Below, in pieces: positions 51,755-60,730 of a stretch of DNA of 64,000 nt. The position numbers were made by a program, and so were the translations under genes. A model generated the notes under the pieces. It ran no database searches. It saw only the letters and a list, made by a program, of their open reading frames with translations, and was not told where the DNA came from. The stretch is from the NCBI GenBank assembly GCA_018661705.1, contig JABJHR010000019.1, forward strand, positions 124,001-188,000, given 5' to 3'. The stretch's first letter is position 1. The number at the start of each line of letters is the position of its first letter. Origin of the DNA: Candidatus Woesearchaeota archaeon (GTDB lineage Archaea; Nanobdellota; Nanobdellia; Woesearchaeales; DSVV01).

Positions 51755-52661
51755 TTTCTTTCTTTATCCTGTCGGGTTTAAATATGTTTATTCCGTATTT
51801 TGTGCCTAGTAATATTCCCATAACAATTATGATAATAATGGTTGATATACGAAAACTGATTGTTAGGGAAGTGGCATCCATGGAACTAAAACCCATTAAA
51901 TTCATTAAATATATCATGCTAGCTTCTCTTACACCAAATCCTCCAGGGATTCCAGAAACTCTGCCAAGGAACATAGGTAACCAGAATATTATTATCACTT
52001 GAGTTAAATTTAAACTAATACTCATACCCTTTGCAAATAGCCAAAAAGCAATTGTGAAATTAAAATATACCAGAATTGTACTGAAAGATAATCCCAATAT
52101 CATAAACCATTTGTTTTTATTGTTTTGGATTGATTTTATTAATTCAACAACATGTCTTTTTTTAATCTTAGTTTTTTCCTTTAGAAATTTAATTAATCTT
52201 TTGGGTAATCTTTTTTCAAAGATTTCCATTATTTTGTAACAAAAATTTCCTAATCCTTTCCAAAACCAAAGAATAACTAACATAAGAAATGCTAAAAACG
52301 CAATTATTATCTTAAATTTTATGTCCATTTCAATGTTGAATCCAACTAAATATATACACAAAACCGCAACAATTATTTGGGCTACTAAATCAAAAAGTTG
52401 TTCAATGCCAGTTATTGTTAAATTTATTTTATGAGGGAATGAATAAGTCTTTTTTAGAATATATGTTCTTATTACCAATCCTGCTGCTCTAAATGGTGCA
52501 ATTACATTTGCGGCTGATACTATCATTAATATCTCTGATAATACCGGGAGACTAATTTTTAAATTCATTCCTCTGTACAAAAACCAGCTTCTTAAAGCCA
52601 TTGAGACAGGTATTAAAATGTATGCCATCAATGCAATTCCAATTAGCAGTTTATTCATCAT
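51747..52661 (-). CDS. Lysylphosphatidylglycerol synthase TM-region / AglD-like flippase-type protein (UPF0104)
   Basis: 304 aa, seven or so hydrophobic helices. The sequence 'ANVIAPFRAAGLVIRTYILK' and 'PMFLGRVSGIPGGFGVREAS' (a GGxGxRE motif) are typical of the LPG_synthase_TM family, whose archaeal members such as AglD take part in glycan or lipid-linked sugar steps. The catalytic synthase domain is absent. It heads the methyltransferase - UXS operon and has a promoter in the short gap to the divergent acetyltransferase at 52746. Confidence 0.75.
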   Translation of the reverse strand: MMNKLLIGIALMAYILIPVSMALRSWFLYRGMNLKISLPVLSEILMIVSAANVIAPFRAAGLVIRTYILKKTYSFPHKINLTITGIEQLFDLVAQIIVAVLCIYLVGFNIEMDIKFKIIIAFLAFLMLVILWFWKGLGNFCYKIMEIFEKRLPKRLIKFLKEKTKIKKRHVVELIKSIQNNKNKWFMILGLSFSTILVYFNFTIAFWLFAKGMSISLNLTQVIIIFWLPMFLGRVSGIPGGFGVREASMIYLMNLMGFSSMDATSLTISFRISTIIIIIVMGILLGTKYGINIFKPDRIKKENE

Positions 52662-52745
52662 TTCTATTTATCATTATCAATTTATAAATCTTCTTAAACT
52701 AAAATAGATAAATATAAATAACTCTATTTTTTAATCATAATTCTA

Positions 52746-53102
52746 ATGGATTTAAAGCATTGGTTACAAATTTGGAAATTAAGTAATAAATATGGTTTTT
52801 CTAAGATAGGATTCTTTAAATTTGTTATGGGTTACTTGTTTTCTAAAAACTATCATCTTGTTTTTAATATTGATAAAAAGAAAGAGGTTGTTACTGGTTT
52901 TAATTTCATTGAACATAATAGAATTAAACGTCTTGTTGTTAGTGAGCAATATCGTGGAAAAGGTATTGGCAAACAACTAATTCCTGATTTTTGTAAACTT
53001 GTTTATACAGATAACAAGAGAAATGCTGTTGGATTTTATGAAAAATTTGGTTTTAAGGTTGTTGGAAAAAAGAATAAAGATGTTTTCATATTAAAACGTT
53101 AA
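52746..53102 (+). CDS. Small GNAT-family acetyltransferase
   Basis: 118 aa. 'RIKRLVVSEQYRGKGIGKQL' is motif A (R/Q-x-x-G-x-G/A) binding acetyl-CoA, followed by 'NAVGFYEKFGFKVVGK', motif B. The N-terminal ~45 residues replace the first strands, and at 118 residues it is slightly shorter than most members. The substrate is unknown; a sugar amino group would fit the surrounding aminotransferases. It overlaps the convergent glycosyltransferase by 4 bases. Confidence 0.75.
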   Translation: MDLKHWLQIWKLSNKYGFSKIGFFKFVMGYLFSKNYHLVFNIDKKKEVVTGFNFIEHNRIKRLVVSEQYRGKGIGKQLIPDFCKLVYTDNKRNAVGFYEKFGFKVVGKKNKDVFILKR

Positions 53103-54307
53103 ACAGTTACTATTTTTTTATAGATATCAAGTGTTTCTTCAAACATTCTTTCTTTTTCAAATATTATTTTTACTCTTTCTCTTCCATTATTTCCAAATTC
53201 TTTTGCTAATTTAGGATTATCAAATAATTTTATTATTTTTTCTGCAATTCCTTTGTAATCTTTATTTTCTACAAGGAATCCAGTTTTTCCTTCTATAATT
53301 CCTTCTCCATTTGCTCCTACGTCCGTGCATACAACTGGGGTTTTTGTAGCCATTGCTTCTAGCAATACTTGTGCAAGGTCTTCTATGATTGGTGCCATTG
53401 TAAAAACATTTGCATCTTGAAAATATTTTGGAATGTTTTGTGGTGCTACATGTGGTACAAACTCAACCGCTTCTTTTAAATTCTCTTTTTTAATTATTTG
53501 TTCTAATTTTTTTTGGTATAACCATGAACATCTTCCAATAATAGTAAGCTTTGCTTTAGGATATTTCTTCAAAATTATTGGCATTGCCATTACAAGATAA
53601 ACAACGCCTTTTCTTTCCATATTACCTCCAACATATAATATTTTTTGATTTTGATATTTATCTTCTGAAATCTTGTCTGAAAACTTGGATAAGTCTTTTC
53701 CTTTGTACACAACATTCATTCCTTTTTTATCAACTTTTGTTGTATTAAGAACAATGTTTGCAGCATATTTTGTATCAGAAATCCATGCATTAGCTAATGG
53801 CAGGTATCTTTTCATTTTCATCTTATTGATCATATAATATACATATCTCAATGGTAAATCTGTAGCAAAATATGGGAACTTAAAAATATTCCATGATATC
53901 TCTAATGGATAATATGCATTTATTGAGATTGCTATTGGTATTTTAGATGCAATATCTTTGTTAAGAAAGTATGATATGTGTTCATCAATTATGTGCATTA
54001 AATCATATCGGCTTAAATCAAAGTCTTTCATGAACTTTTTAAGAATTGTGTTAAAGGAAAACCTTTTGTTAATGACATCTGGAATTATGTTGTCTAAAAA
54101 TTCTGACTGAAATAAAGGTAATCTATGAACTTCAATACCATTATCTATTTCATGTTTAGTTGTTTTTCCATAACCTCTAACTAACGGCGTAATAACCGTA
54201 ACTTTATGTCCTTTTTCAATTAATTCTTTAGTTAAATTTACAATATATCTTCCTGGTCCAGAAGTTACGTGTGGTGGATATTCATGACTAATTATTAAAA
54301 TTTTCAT
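53099..54307 (-). CDS. Glycosyltransferase, GT4-type
   Basis: 402 aa from the ATG at 54307; the open frame runs further upstream into the aminotransferase gene, but 'MKILIISHEYPPHVTSGPGRY' is the typical start. The C-domain shows 'ILYVGGNMERKGVVYLVMAM', 'LTIIGRCSWLYQKK' and 'APIIEDLAQVLLEAMATKTP' (E-x7-E). The gap from the aminotransferase stop is 11 bases, so it belongs to the epimerase - cupin - aminotransferase run and may use the amino sugar made there. Confidence 0.85.
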   Translation of the reverse strand: MKILIISHEYPPHVTSGPGRYIVNLTKELIEKGHKVTVITPLVRGYGKTTKHEIDNGIEVHRLPLFQSEFLDNIIPDVINKRFSFNTILKKFMKDFDLSRYDLMHIIDEHISYFLNKDIASKIPIAISINAYYPLEISWNIFKFPYFATDLPLRYVYYMINKMKMKRYLPLANAWISDTKYAANIVLNTTKVDKKGMNVVYKGKDLSKFSDKISEDKYQNQKILYVGGNMERKGVVYLVMAMPIILKKYPKAKLTIIGRCSWLYQKKLEQIIKKENLKEAVEFVPHVAPQNIPKYFQDANVFTMAPIIEDLAQVLLEAMATKTPVVCTDVGANGEGIIEGKTGFLVENKDYKGIAEKIIKLFDNPKLAKEFGNNGRERVKIIFEKERMFEETLDIYKKIVTV

Positions 54308-54318
54308 TTTTATGGCCT

Positions 54319-55464
54319 CTAGAATGAATTTAATGTTTCTTGTGTGCAGTTTATCATATGATCTAATTGTTCTCTTGTCAATTGTGGAAACATTGGTAAA
54401 GTAACAATTCTTTCTGAAATATCTTCTGTAATTGGAAAATCTCCTTTCTTCCAACCAAGATTTTGATAATATGGTTGTGTATGTACTGGAGGATCAAAAT
54501 GAACACTTGCCCCAATTCCTTTCTCTCTTAATCTTTTTAAAAATTCACTTCTATTAATTTCTTTAGCTAGTTTTATCGTATACATCTGATAAACATGTTT
54601 ACATTCTGAATTTTCAACAGGCAAATCTATTTTTTCGTGTTTTAAATTTTGGTTTAGATAATTTGCATGTTCTCTTCTTGAATTATTCATCTGATCTAAT
54701 TTTCTCAATTGCATTAATCCAAGAACTGAATTAATATCACATAATCTAAAATTAAATCCAGCAAATGTTGCAGCTCTTAACCACGGTTTTTCTTGTTTTT
54801 CTCTTTCAAAAGTACTACTTTCGACTCCATGTGCTTTTAATGCTTTAAACTTATTTGCAAGAACATCATCATTTGTTGTTAACATGCCGCCTTCACCTGT
54901 GGTCATGTTTTTTGTTGGATAAAAACTAAAGCAACCATTGCTAAAACTACCTGTTTTTCTATCTTCATTATTTAATTTGAATGTGCCACCAATACTTTCT
55001 GCAGAATCTTCTATTACAACTAAATTTTTATCTTCCGCAATTTCCATTATGGCTTTCATATCACAACTTTGTCCAGCATAATGGACTGGCATAATTGCTT
55101 GAGTTTTATCTGTAATTAACTCTTTTATTTTTTCTACATCAATATTGCATGTATTATATTCGACATCACAAAAAATAGGTTTTGCACCTTGTGTAACAAT
55201 AGAATTAGCACTTGCAGCAAATGTAAAGCTTGGTAAAATAATCTCTTCTTTAATATTATTTGCAAACACAGCTAATTGTAATGCTGATGTGCACGAATTA
55301 AGACTAATTGCATGTTTAACCCCAATATACTTGGCAAATTCTTCTTCAAACTTTTTTGTTTTTGGGCCATGCGCTAACCAACCAGATCTTAATACTTCTT
55401 CAACTGCTTTGATCTCTTCTTCTCCTATATCTGGAACACATAATGGAATTTTAATTTCGGCCAT
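54319..55464 (-). CDS. DegT/DnrJ/EryC1/StrS sugar aminotransferase
   Basis: 381 aa. Motifs: 'AISLNSCTSALQLAVFANNI', 'IEDSAESIGG' (Asp153 contacts the PLP ring nitrogen) and 'CFSFYPTKNMTTGEGG' with Lys185 as the PLP lysine. The sequence 'PVHYAGQSCDMKAIMEI' is typical. It makes an amino sugar from a keto-sugar nucleotide. It is not the same subgroup as the Gmd-linked copy at 2908. Together with the epimerase at 56086 and the WbuC-like cupin it could form an amino-sugar branch; the donor is unknown. Confidence 0.88.
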   Translation of the reverse strand: MAEIKIPLCVPDIGEEEIKAVEEVLRSGWLAHGPKTKKFEEEFAKYIGVKHAISLNSCTSALQLAVFANNIKEEIILPSFTFAASANSIVTQGAKPIFCDVEYNTCNIDVEKIKELITDKTQAIMPVHYAGQSCDMKAIMEIAEDKNLVVIEDSAESIGGTFKLNNEDRKTGSFSNGCFSFYPTKNMTTGEGGMLTTNDDVLANKFKALKAHGVESSTFEREKQEKPWLRAATFAGFNFRLCDINSVLGLMQLRKLDQMNNSRREHANYLNQNLKHEKIDLPVENSECKHVYQMYTIKLAKEINRSEFLKRLREKGIGASVHFDPPVHTQPYYQNLGWKKGDFPITEDISERIVTLPMFPQLTREQLDHMINCTQETLNSF

Positions 55465-55563
55465 ATTCCATTACAAAATACATCTATTTATATTTATTAT
55501 GTATTATAATTCAGTAATAAGGATGCAGTAATAAGAAAGCTATGAAATTAGTATGTATTTTCT

Positions 55564-56028
55564 TTAATTTAACACATGTTTCTTTACTTTTTCAATAAAT
55601 TCCATGCCCTTTTCATAATCTGCTTCTTCTGGTGCCCATTCTGGAAACACTTTATGTGTTTCTGTAATATATGGTCCTTCAATTATTTCATATGCTACAC
55701 TATCCTCTTCAAGAGCAATAATATTATGCCATGTTTTTGCAGGAATTTCACTACCTTTTTGATCTTCATTTGGGGAAATCATAATGGAATCAGTAATCTT
55801 TCCTTCATCATCATACTCAACAACAAGAAATTTGCCTTTTAATGCAAGAAAAACCTCTACTTTATTCTCATGTTTGTGTGGTGGTAAATAACTTTTTGGT
55901 TGTATTGCATTTAACATCCTTTGAACTTTATCTTCTGGATTGTGAAAACAATGCATTGCTCTTTTTCTTTCACAATTTTTTGATTTTTCTATGACTTCAA
56001 AAATCAGCTGTTCAGAAATATTTATCAT
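55564..56028 (-). CDS. WbuC-family cupin protein
   Basis: 154 aa. The motif 'HNPEDKVQRMLNAIQPKSYL' followed by 'PPHKHENKVEVFLALKGKFL' matches the WbuC cupin pattern, with two His of the metal site visible, and 'WHNIIALEEDSVAYEIIEGP' closes the barrel. WbuC proteins occur in O-antigen clusters beside 4-amino-sugar genes; their reaction is not established. It is between the epimerase (57 bases) and the aminotransferase genes. Confidence 0.8.
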   Translation of the reverse strand: MINISEQLIFEVIEKSKNCERKRAMHCFHNPEDKVQRMLNAIQPKSYLPPHKHENKVEVFLALKGKFLVVEYDDEGKITDSIMISPNEDQKGSEIPAKTWHNIIALEEDSVAYEIIEGPYITETHKVFPEWAPEEADYEKGMEFIEKVKKHVLN

Positions 56029-56085
56029 GTTTTCCTCTTTTATCTTTTCTTTTGAATGTTTTTACTTTTTTTCTCTTATCTATTC

Positions 56086-57069
56086 TTATTGTTCTTTTTT
56101 TATTACGCCTGTTTGCTTGATAAACTCTACATATTTAGCAATGCCTTCTTCAAGTGAATATTTTGGAGAATAACCTAATAAGTCTCTTGCTTTTTGAATT
56201 CCTAAAGCTCCTCTTTCTGGTCTTTTCTCGTCTTGTTTTACCTCTCCAAATTCTATTACTAAATCAGGAATATGCTTTTTAAGTATTTCTGCTAATTCTT
56301 TTAAACTTCTTCCTTCTCCTCTTGTAAGATTAAATATTTGGTTAGCTGCCTCTGGTTTTTTAATAGCTAACAAAAACCCATCAGCAATATCTTCTATATA
56401 AGTAAAATCTAATCTTGATTCTCCACCATTATGTAATATTAATGGTTTTCCTGCTAAAGCATTTTCAACAAATATTTGAGAAACTCTTCTGTTTGCATCA
56501 GTTGGACCATAAACTGCAGAGGGTCTTATAATTACAAACTCTTTATCGTACATTTTACAAAATGCTTTTGTTAAGATTTCGCCAGAAAGTTTTGTTGCTC
56601 CATAAACTCCTTTTGGTTTTGTTGAATGTTTTTCATCAGCAGGGATATATTCAAAATCTCCATAAATCATGCTTGAGGAAGTGTAAATAAATCGTTTTAC
56701 ACTTGCTTTATGCTTTATTGCTTCTAAAATATTAATTGTTCCATTTAAATTAATTTCAGTTGCTTCTTCTGTAAGATCATCAGATGTTGTGGCAATGGGT
56801 AATGCAGCGAGTTGTACAACAACATCTGGCTTTTGATCCATCAAAGCATGGAGTAATCTGTCTTTATTTCTAATATCTCCTCTAATAAATTTAACCTTGT
56901 CTTCATATCCTATAAATCTGTGTTTAACATAATCACTATAATGTGATTTAAATGGTGAAATAAAGTTTACAAAAGAGTCATATACTACTACTTCGTCTCC
57001 TAAATCCACTAATTTCTTAGCTAAAACTGCTCCAATAAATCCTGCGCCACCTGTTATAAAAATTTTCAT
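56086..57069 (-). CDS. NAD-dependent sugar epimerase/dehydratase
   Basis: 327 aa. It starts 'MKIFITGGAGFIGAVLAKKL', has 'VYDSFVNFISP', 'SSSMIYGDFEYIPADE', the catalytic 'GVYGATKLSGEILTKAFCKM' (YxxxK), and 'IRPSAVYGPTDANRRVSQIF'. It belongs to the extended SDR group of UDP-glucose 4-epimerase-like enzymes; the precise substrate is uncertain. It heads the run epimerase - cupin - aminotransferase - glycosyltransferase. A TATA box at 57189 is shared with the divergent methyltransferase gene, giving this gene a leader of about 100 bases ending in GAGGTAAG. Confidence 0.8.
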   Translation of the reverse strand: MKIFITGGAGFIGAVLAKKLVDLGDEVVVYDSFVNFISPFKSHYSDYVKHRFIGYEDKVKFIRGDIRNKDRLLHALMDQKPDVVVQLAALPIATTSDDLTEEATEINLNGTINILEAIKHKASVKRFIYTSSSMIYGDFEYIPADEKHSTKPKGVYGATKLSGEILTKAFCKMYDKEFVIIRPSAVYGPTDANRRVSQIFVENALAGKPLILHNGGESRLDFTYIEDIADGFLLAIKKPEAANQIFNLTRGEGRSLKELAEILKKHIPDLVIEFGEVKQDEKRPERGALGIQKARDLLGYSPKYSLEEGIAKYVEFIKQTGVIKKEQ

Positions 57070-57188
57070 TTTTCTTACCTCATGATTATTTTTTATGATT
57101 TTTTTAGTTAGGGATCAAACCCTTTTTTAGTATCTTTTTTAACTATAATTTCTCCTTTTTTGGTCTTATTCCTCAGAAATAATAACAA

Positions 57189-57196
57189 TTTATAAA
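57189..57196. promoter_or_regulatory. Shared TATA box between 57069 and 57224
   Basis: TTTATAAA is followed by TATTATG. For the plus gene its centre lies about 31 bases before the ATG at 57224. On the minus strand it reads CATAATATTTATAAAT, as at 47069, with a 100-base leader and a GAGGTAAG ribosome binding site for the epimerase gene. Confidence 0.45.
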
Positions 57197-57223
57197 TATT
57201 ATGAATGAATTGTTGTGTTAATC

Positions 57224-58024
57224 ATGGTTAATAAGGATAAAGATTACTACGAGACTTATTCAAAAAAAAACCCAACTACTAGGAGTCCAACTGGTGAGTT
57301 TTTTAAGAAGTTAATATATCAGAATTTACTTGGTAAAAAATCTGATTTAAATTCTTCTAATAAACTTTTTATTGATTTTGGCTGTGGCATGGGAAATATG
57401 TCTGGTAATCTTGTTAATTTTGGAAAAGTAACAGGCATAGATCTTAATGAAAATGATCTTGCAATTGCAAGGAAAAGATATTTGGGCTATAATGCTTATC
57501 GCGGAGATATTAGAAAATCAAAATTGCCATTTAATAAATATAATGTTGCACTTTGTTCACAGGTTCTTGAGCATGTTCCAGGCTATGAAGATGTTGTTAA
57601 AGAAATTTCACGTGTTACAAAAAAGGGATCACGAGTTGTAATATCTATTCCTAATGATCTTAATCCAATTATCTTTTTGTATGATCGTTTTAGAGAGATG
57701 AATTTTATTAGAAGATTACTTGGGCTAAAACTAAGAGGGAAAAATGAGTTTCCAGATCATATTAATCGTTTTAATATCTTTAAAATCAAGAAAATTCTTA
57801 AAAAACATAATTTAAAAGTAAAAAGAGTAACTAATTACTGCTTTTTAATGCCCGTGGTTGCAAGATTAATAAAAAATGTATTTCCTGGGGCCTATAAAAG
57901 TAACATTTTCTATGCCTTCATCAAATTCTTTCTCTATCTTGACTTTTTAATCTCACAATTAGATTTTCTTCATATTTTTCCTCAGGATTGGGTAATTCTA
58001 GCTAAGAATACTAAACCCAAGTAA
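57224..58024 (+). CDS. Class I SAM-dependent methyltransferase
   Basis: 266 aa from the ATG at 57224. 'LFIDFGCGMGNMSGNLVNFG' is motif I, 'VTGIDLNENDLAIARKRYLG' holds the acidic residue, and 'YNVALCSQVLEHVPGYEDVV' is the post-I segment. The C-terminal part is basic and aromatic, suggesting binding to a lipid-linked or surface sugar. It is divergent from the epimerase and precedes a radical SAM gene by 115 bases. Confidence 0.82.
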   Translation: MVNKDKDYYETYSKKNPTTRSPTGEFFKKLIYQNLLGKKSDLNSSNKLFIDFGCGMGNMSGNLVNFGKVTGIDLNENDLAIARKRYLGYNAYRGDIRKSKLPFNKYNVALCSQVLEHVPGYEDVVKEISRVTKKGSRVVISIPNDLNPIIFLYDRFREMNFIRRLLGLKLRGKNEFPDHINRFNIFKIKKILKKHNLKVKRVTNYCFLMPVVARLIKNVFPGAYKSNIFYAFIKFFLYLDFLISQLDFLHIFPQDWVILAKNTKPK

Positions 58025-58045
58025 ATAGAACTATTACCCAAAACC

Positions 58046-58053
58046 TTTTTAAA
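58046..58053 (+). promoter_or_regulatory. BRE/TATA promoter of the radical SAM gene at 58140
   Basis: CCAAAACC precedes TTTTTAAA; predicted start near 58077. The leader is about 63 bases and ends in AAGGTGTTAAA before the ATG at 58140. Confidence 0.45.
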
Positions 58054-58139
58054 GAAATATGTTCTCTGATCAAGAATAGATATATTATAAAGAAATGATT
58101 AATTAAATCTTTAATTAATTGTTTAAAGAAGGTGTTAAA

Positions 58140-59783
58140 ATGAAAATACTCATCATAAATCCTCCGTGGCCAGGAAAAGGCTATGGAACAAGGTCTCAAA
58201 ATAGAATTATTAAACAAAGATCAGATCTTTATTTACAATATCCATTATTTTATGGTTATTCTGTATCAAGATTAAAAAATGTGGGGCATGAATTATTTTA
58301 CATTGATTCTGTAGTTCAAGGTTTTGATAAGGAACAAACACTTCAGAAGATTAAAGAAATCTCTCCTGATTTAATTTTAATGGAAACAACAACGCCTTCA
58401 TCTGAATATGATTTTGAATATATGAAATTAATGAAGGAAGCCAACAACCCAACCACCACTACTATTATTGCTGTTGGTCCGCATGTAACTTATTTTCCAA
58501 AAGAAGCATTAGAGAAATGCAATGCAATTAATGTTGTTATTAAGGGAGAATATGATACTAAAATTGTTGAAGTTGTTGATGCAATTAAGGCAAATGAGTT
58601 GGATAAAATTCCGGGTATTACATTTAGAGACCAAGAAGGTAAAATTGTAGACACAGGAATGCCAACTTATTCAGATGATCTTGATGGGCTTCCATTTCCA
58701 GATCGAGATTTAATTCCTTTTCATTGGTATGGTGAAGCATGGTGGAATTTAAAACCATTCATGAACATTAGTACTTCCAGAGGTTGTCCGTTTCAATGCA
58801 CTTTTTGTTTATGGCCTCATTCAATGGAAACTGGTAAATGGCGAACAAGAAGTATTGATAATGTAATGGAAGAACTGAAATTTCTTGTTAAACAATATGG
58901 TTTAAAAGAAATAAACATTGATGATTCAACTTTTACAGTAAGAAAAGAACGTGTTCTTGAATTTTGTCAAAAACTAAGAGAAAACAATCTTAAAATTTTA
59001 TGGACATGTAATGCAAGAGTTAATAATGTTGATGAAGAACTGCTTAAGGAAATGAAAAAAGCAGGATGTAAGATGATTAGATTTGGTGTTGAATCTGGTG
59101 ATCCCGAAGTTTTAAAGAAGATGAAAAAAGGAGTTACAATTGAAGAAATGAAACATGCTTTTAAGATAACTAGAAAACACGGAATTTTAGCTTTAGGTGG
59201 GTTTATGTTTGGTTTTCCATATGATAACATGGATTCAATAAATAAAACACTTGAACTTGCAAAGGAACTAAAACCAGATATGATACAAGCTTCAATTCCA
59301 ATGCCTTATCCAGGAACTCCTTTGTATGAAGAAGTAAAAAATGAAGATAAACTTCTAGCAAAAGATTGGAAAGAATATGATATGACTGCAGGCCCAATCA
59401 TGAAAATGGATGGTGTTTCAAGAGAAGAACTCATGTCTGTTCTTAACAGAGTTTACAAAGAATTTTATTTTAGACCAAGTTTTGCTGCACAAACTATTTT
59501 TAACACAAGACGATGGAGCGATGTAACAAGAAATTTTAGAACTTTTGTTAGTTTAGTTAAAACAGTTAATTTTTACAGGGCTAAAGATAAAGATAAAGAT
59601 AATAATAACGCAGAAGGGTGTGGAGAAGTAAATGCTTGTGGTTGTAATAGTCACGATGTTATAAAAGATAAGGCTTCAGAAAATACTACAGAAAATATTG
59701 CTGAAAATAATGTGGAAAATAATGTCATGGAAAAAGATACTTCTAATGACAAGGTGTCTGATAATAATGCTTCAGAAAAATAA
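58140..59783 (+). CDS. B12-binding-domain radical SAM protein with a low-complexity tail
   Basis: 547 aa from the ATG at 58140, behind AAGGTG. The cobalamin-binding domain (about 1-150, 'GPHVTYFPKEALEKCNAINV') precedes the radical SAM core 'NISTSRGCPFQCTFCLWPHS' with CX3CX2C and 'IRFGVESGDPEVLKKMKKG'. Relatives include HpnJ-like and P-methyltransferase-like enzymes. The last ~65 residues are a Cys-containing and Asn/Asp/Glu/Lys-rich tail ('GCGEVNACGC'), not seen in the other two copies. It is followed by a GT2 gene 17 bases on, so they are co-transcribed. Confidence 0.82.
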   Translation: MKILIINPPWPGKGYGTRSQNRIIKQRSDLYLQYPLFYGYSVSRLKNVGHELFYIDSVVQGFDKEQTLQKIKEISPDLILMETTTPSSEYDFEYMKLMKEANNPTTTTIIAVGPHVTYFPKEALEKCNAINVVIKGEYDTKIVEVVDAIKANELDKIPGITFRDQEGKIVDTGMPTYSDDLDGLPFPDRDLIPFHWYGEAWWNLKPFMNISTSRGCPFQCTFCLWPHSMETGKWRTRSIDNVMEELKFLVKQYGLKEINIDDSTFTVRKERVLEFCQKLRENNLKILWTCNARVNNVDEELLKEMKKAGCKMIRFGVESGDPEVLKKMKKGVTIEEMKHAFKITRKHGILALGGFMFGFPYDNMDSINKTLELAKELKPDMIQASIPMPYPGTPLYEEVKNEDKLLAKDWKEYDMTAGPIMKMDGVSREELMSVLNRVYKEFYFRPSFAAQTIFNTRRWSDVTRNFRTFVSLVKTVNFYRAKDKDKDNNNAEGCGEVNACGCNSHDVIKDKASENTTENIAENNVENNVMEKDTSNDKVSDNNASEK

Positions 59784-59800
59784 AAAATAAGGTCATAAAA

Positions 59801-60709
59801 ATGAATACTCCTGTAGCACCCAAAATCTCAGTAATAATTCCAGTTTATAATCAATCTAGGCTTCTTAGGCATACTTTAGAATCTTTGAAAAGACAAACAT
59901 TTCAAAGTTTTGAAGTGATTGTTGTTGATGATGCAAGTTCAGATGATTCTTATGAGGTTGCTCAAAAATATACTAAAAAAGTTTTCAAAAATGTTGTAAA
60001 TAAAGGTCCTGCTTATAATAGAAATCTTGGTATTAAAGTGGCAGAGGCAGATCTTATTGTTTTTACGGATTCTGATTGTGTTGCAGATGAAAAATGGTTA
60101 GAACATACTTATGAAGCAATGAAAGAAAAAAGTGTTGGGGTTATAATGGGAAACACAGATATTCCTAAGTCAACTTATCTCGGAGATTCTATTTCGACTT
60201 TGGGATTTCCCGCAGGCGGTTCAATTGGTTTTAATAAAATTTGGAAAGTTGATGAAAATGGATTAACGGATCATATTTCTACTTGTAATGTTGCAATTAG
60301 AAAATCAATTCTTGATAAGCATGGGTCTTTTGATGAATCATTTCCTTTAGCAGGTGGAGAAGATACGGAATTATCCCATAGGTATAATCAAAACGGTGTA
60401 AAAATTAAGTATGAACCAAAAGCCAAAATCTTTCATATTCCAAGAGATAATTTATCTTCATTTTTCAAATGGCAAATTTATCGTGGAAGATCAAATTACC
60501 ATATTAAGAAAAAGCTTGGTAAAATAGGAGATTTTGTTAAATTAAGATTCTGGTCTAGCAAAAATGTCCTTAAACATAATCTATTAGACAAAAAACTACC
60601 AATGGTATTCTTCTTATTAGGTTCTAGTTTTGCTTTACAACAATATGGTTACTTTAAGGAAAAAATATCAGATAAGGCAAATAAAACAAATGAAGCTAAG
60701 AAAGAATAG
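59801..60709 (+). CDS. Glycosyltransferase, GT2 family
   Basis: 302 aa. 'ISVIIPVYNQSRLLRHTLES', 'VIVVDDASSDDSYEVAQ' and 'LIVFTDSDCVADEKWLEHTY' (DxD motif) define the GT-A fold, and 'SFDESFPLAGGEDTELSHRY' is the ED motif. One hydrophobic segment near the C-terminus may anchor it. The gene is translationally close to the radical SAM gene upstream, so the two may act on the same glycan. Confidence 0.85.
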   Translation: MNTPVAPKISVIIPVYNQSRLLRHTLESLKRQTFQSFEVIVVDDASSDDSYEVAQKYTKKVFKNVVNKGPAYNRNLGIKVAEADLIVFTDSDCVADEKWLEHTYEAMKEKSVGVIMGNTDIPKSTYLGDSISTLGFPAGGSIGFNKIWKVDENGLTDHISTCNVAIRKSILDKHGSFDESFPLAGGEDTELSHRYNQNGVKIKYEPKAKIFHIPRDNLSSFFKWQIYRGRSNYHIKKKLGKIGDFVKLRFWSSKNVLKHNLLDKKLPMVFFLLGSSFALQQYGYFKEKISDKANKTNEAKKE

Positions 60710-60730
60710 GGCTATCATAAATTAAGAATT

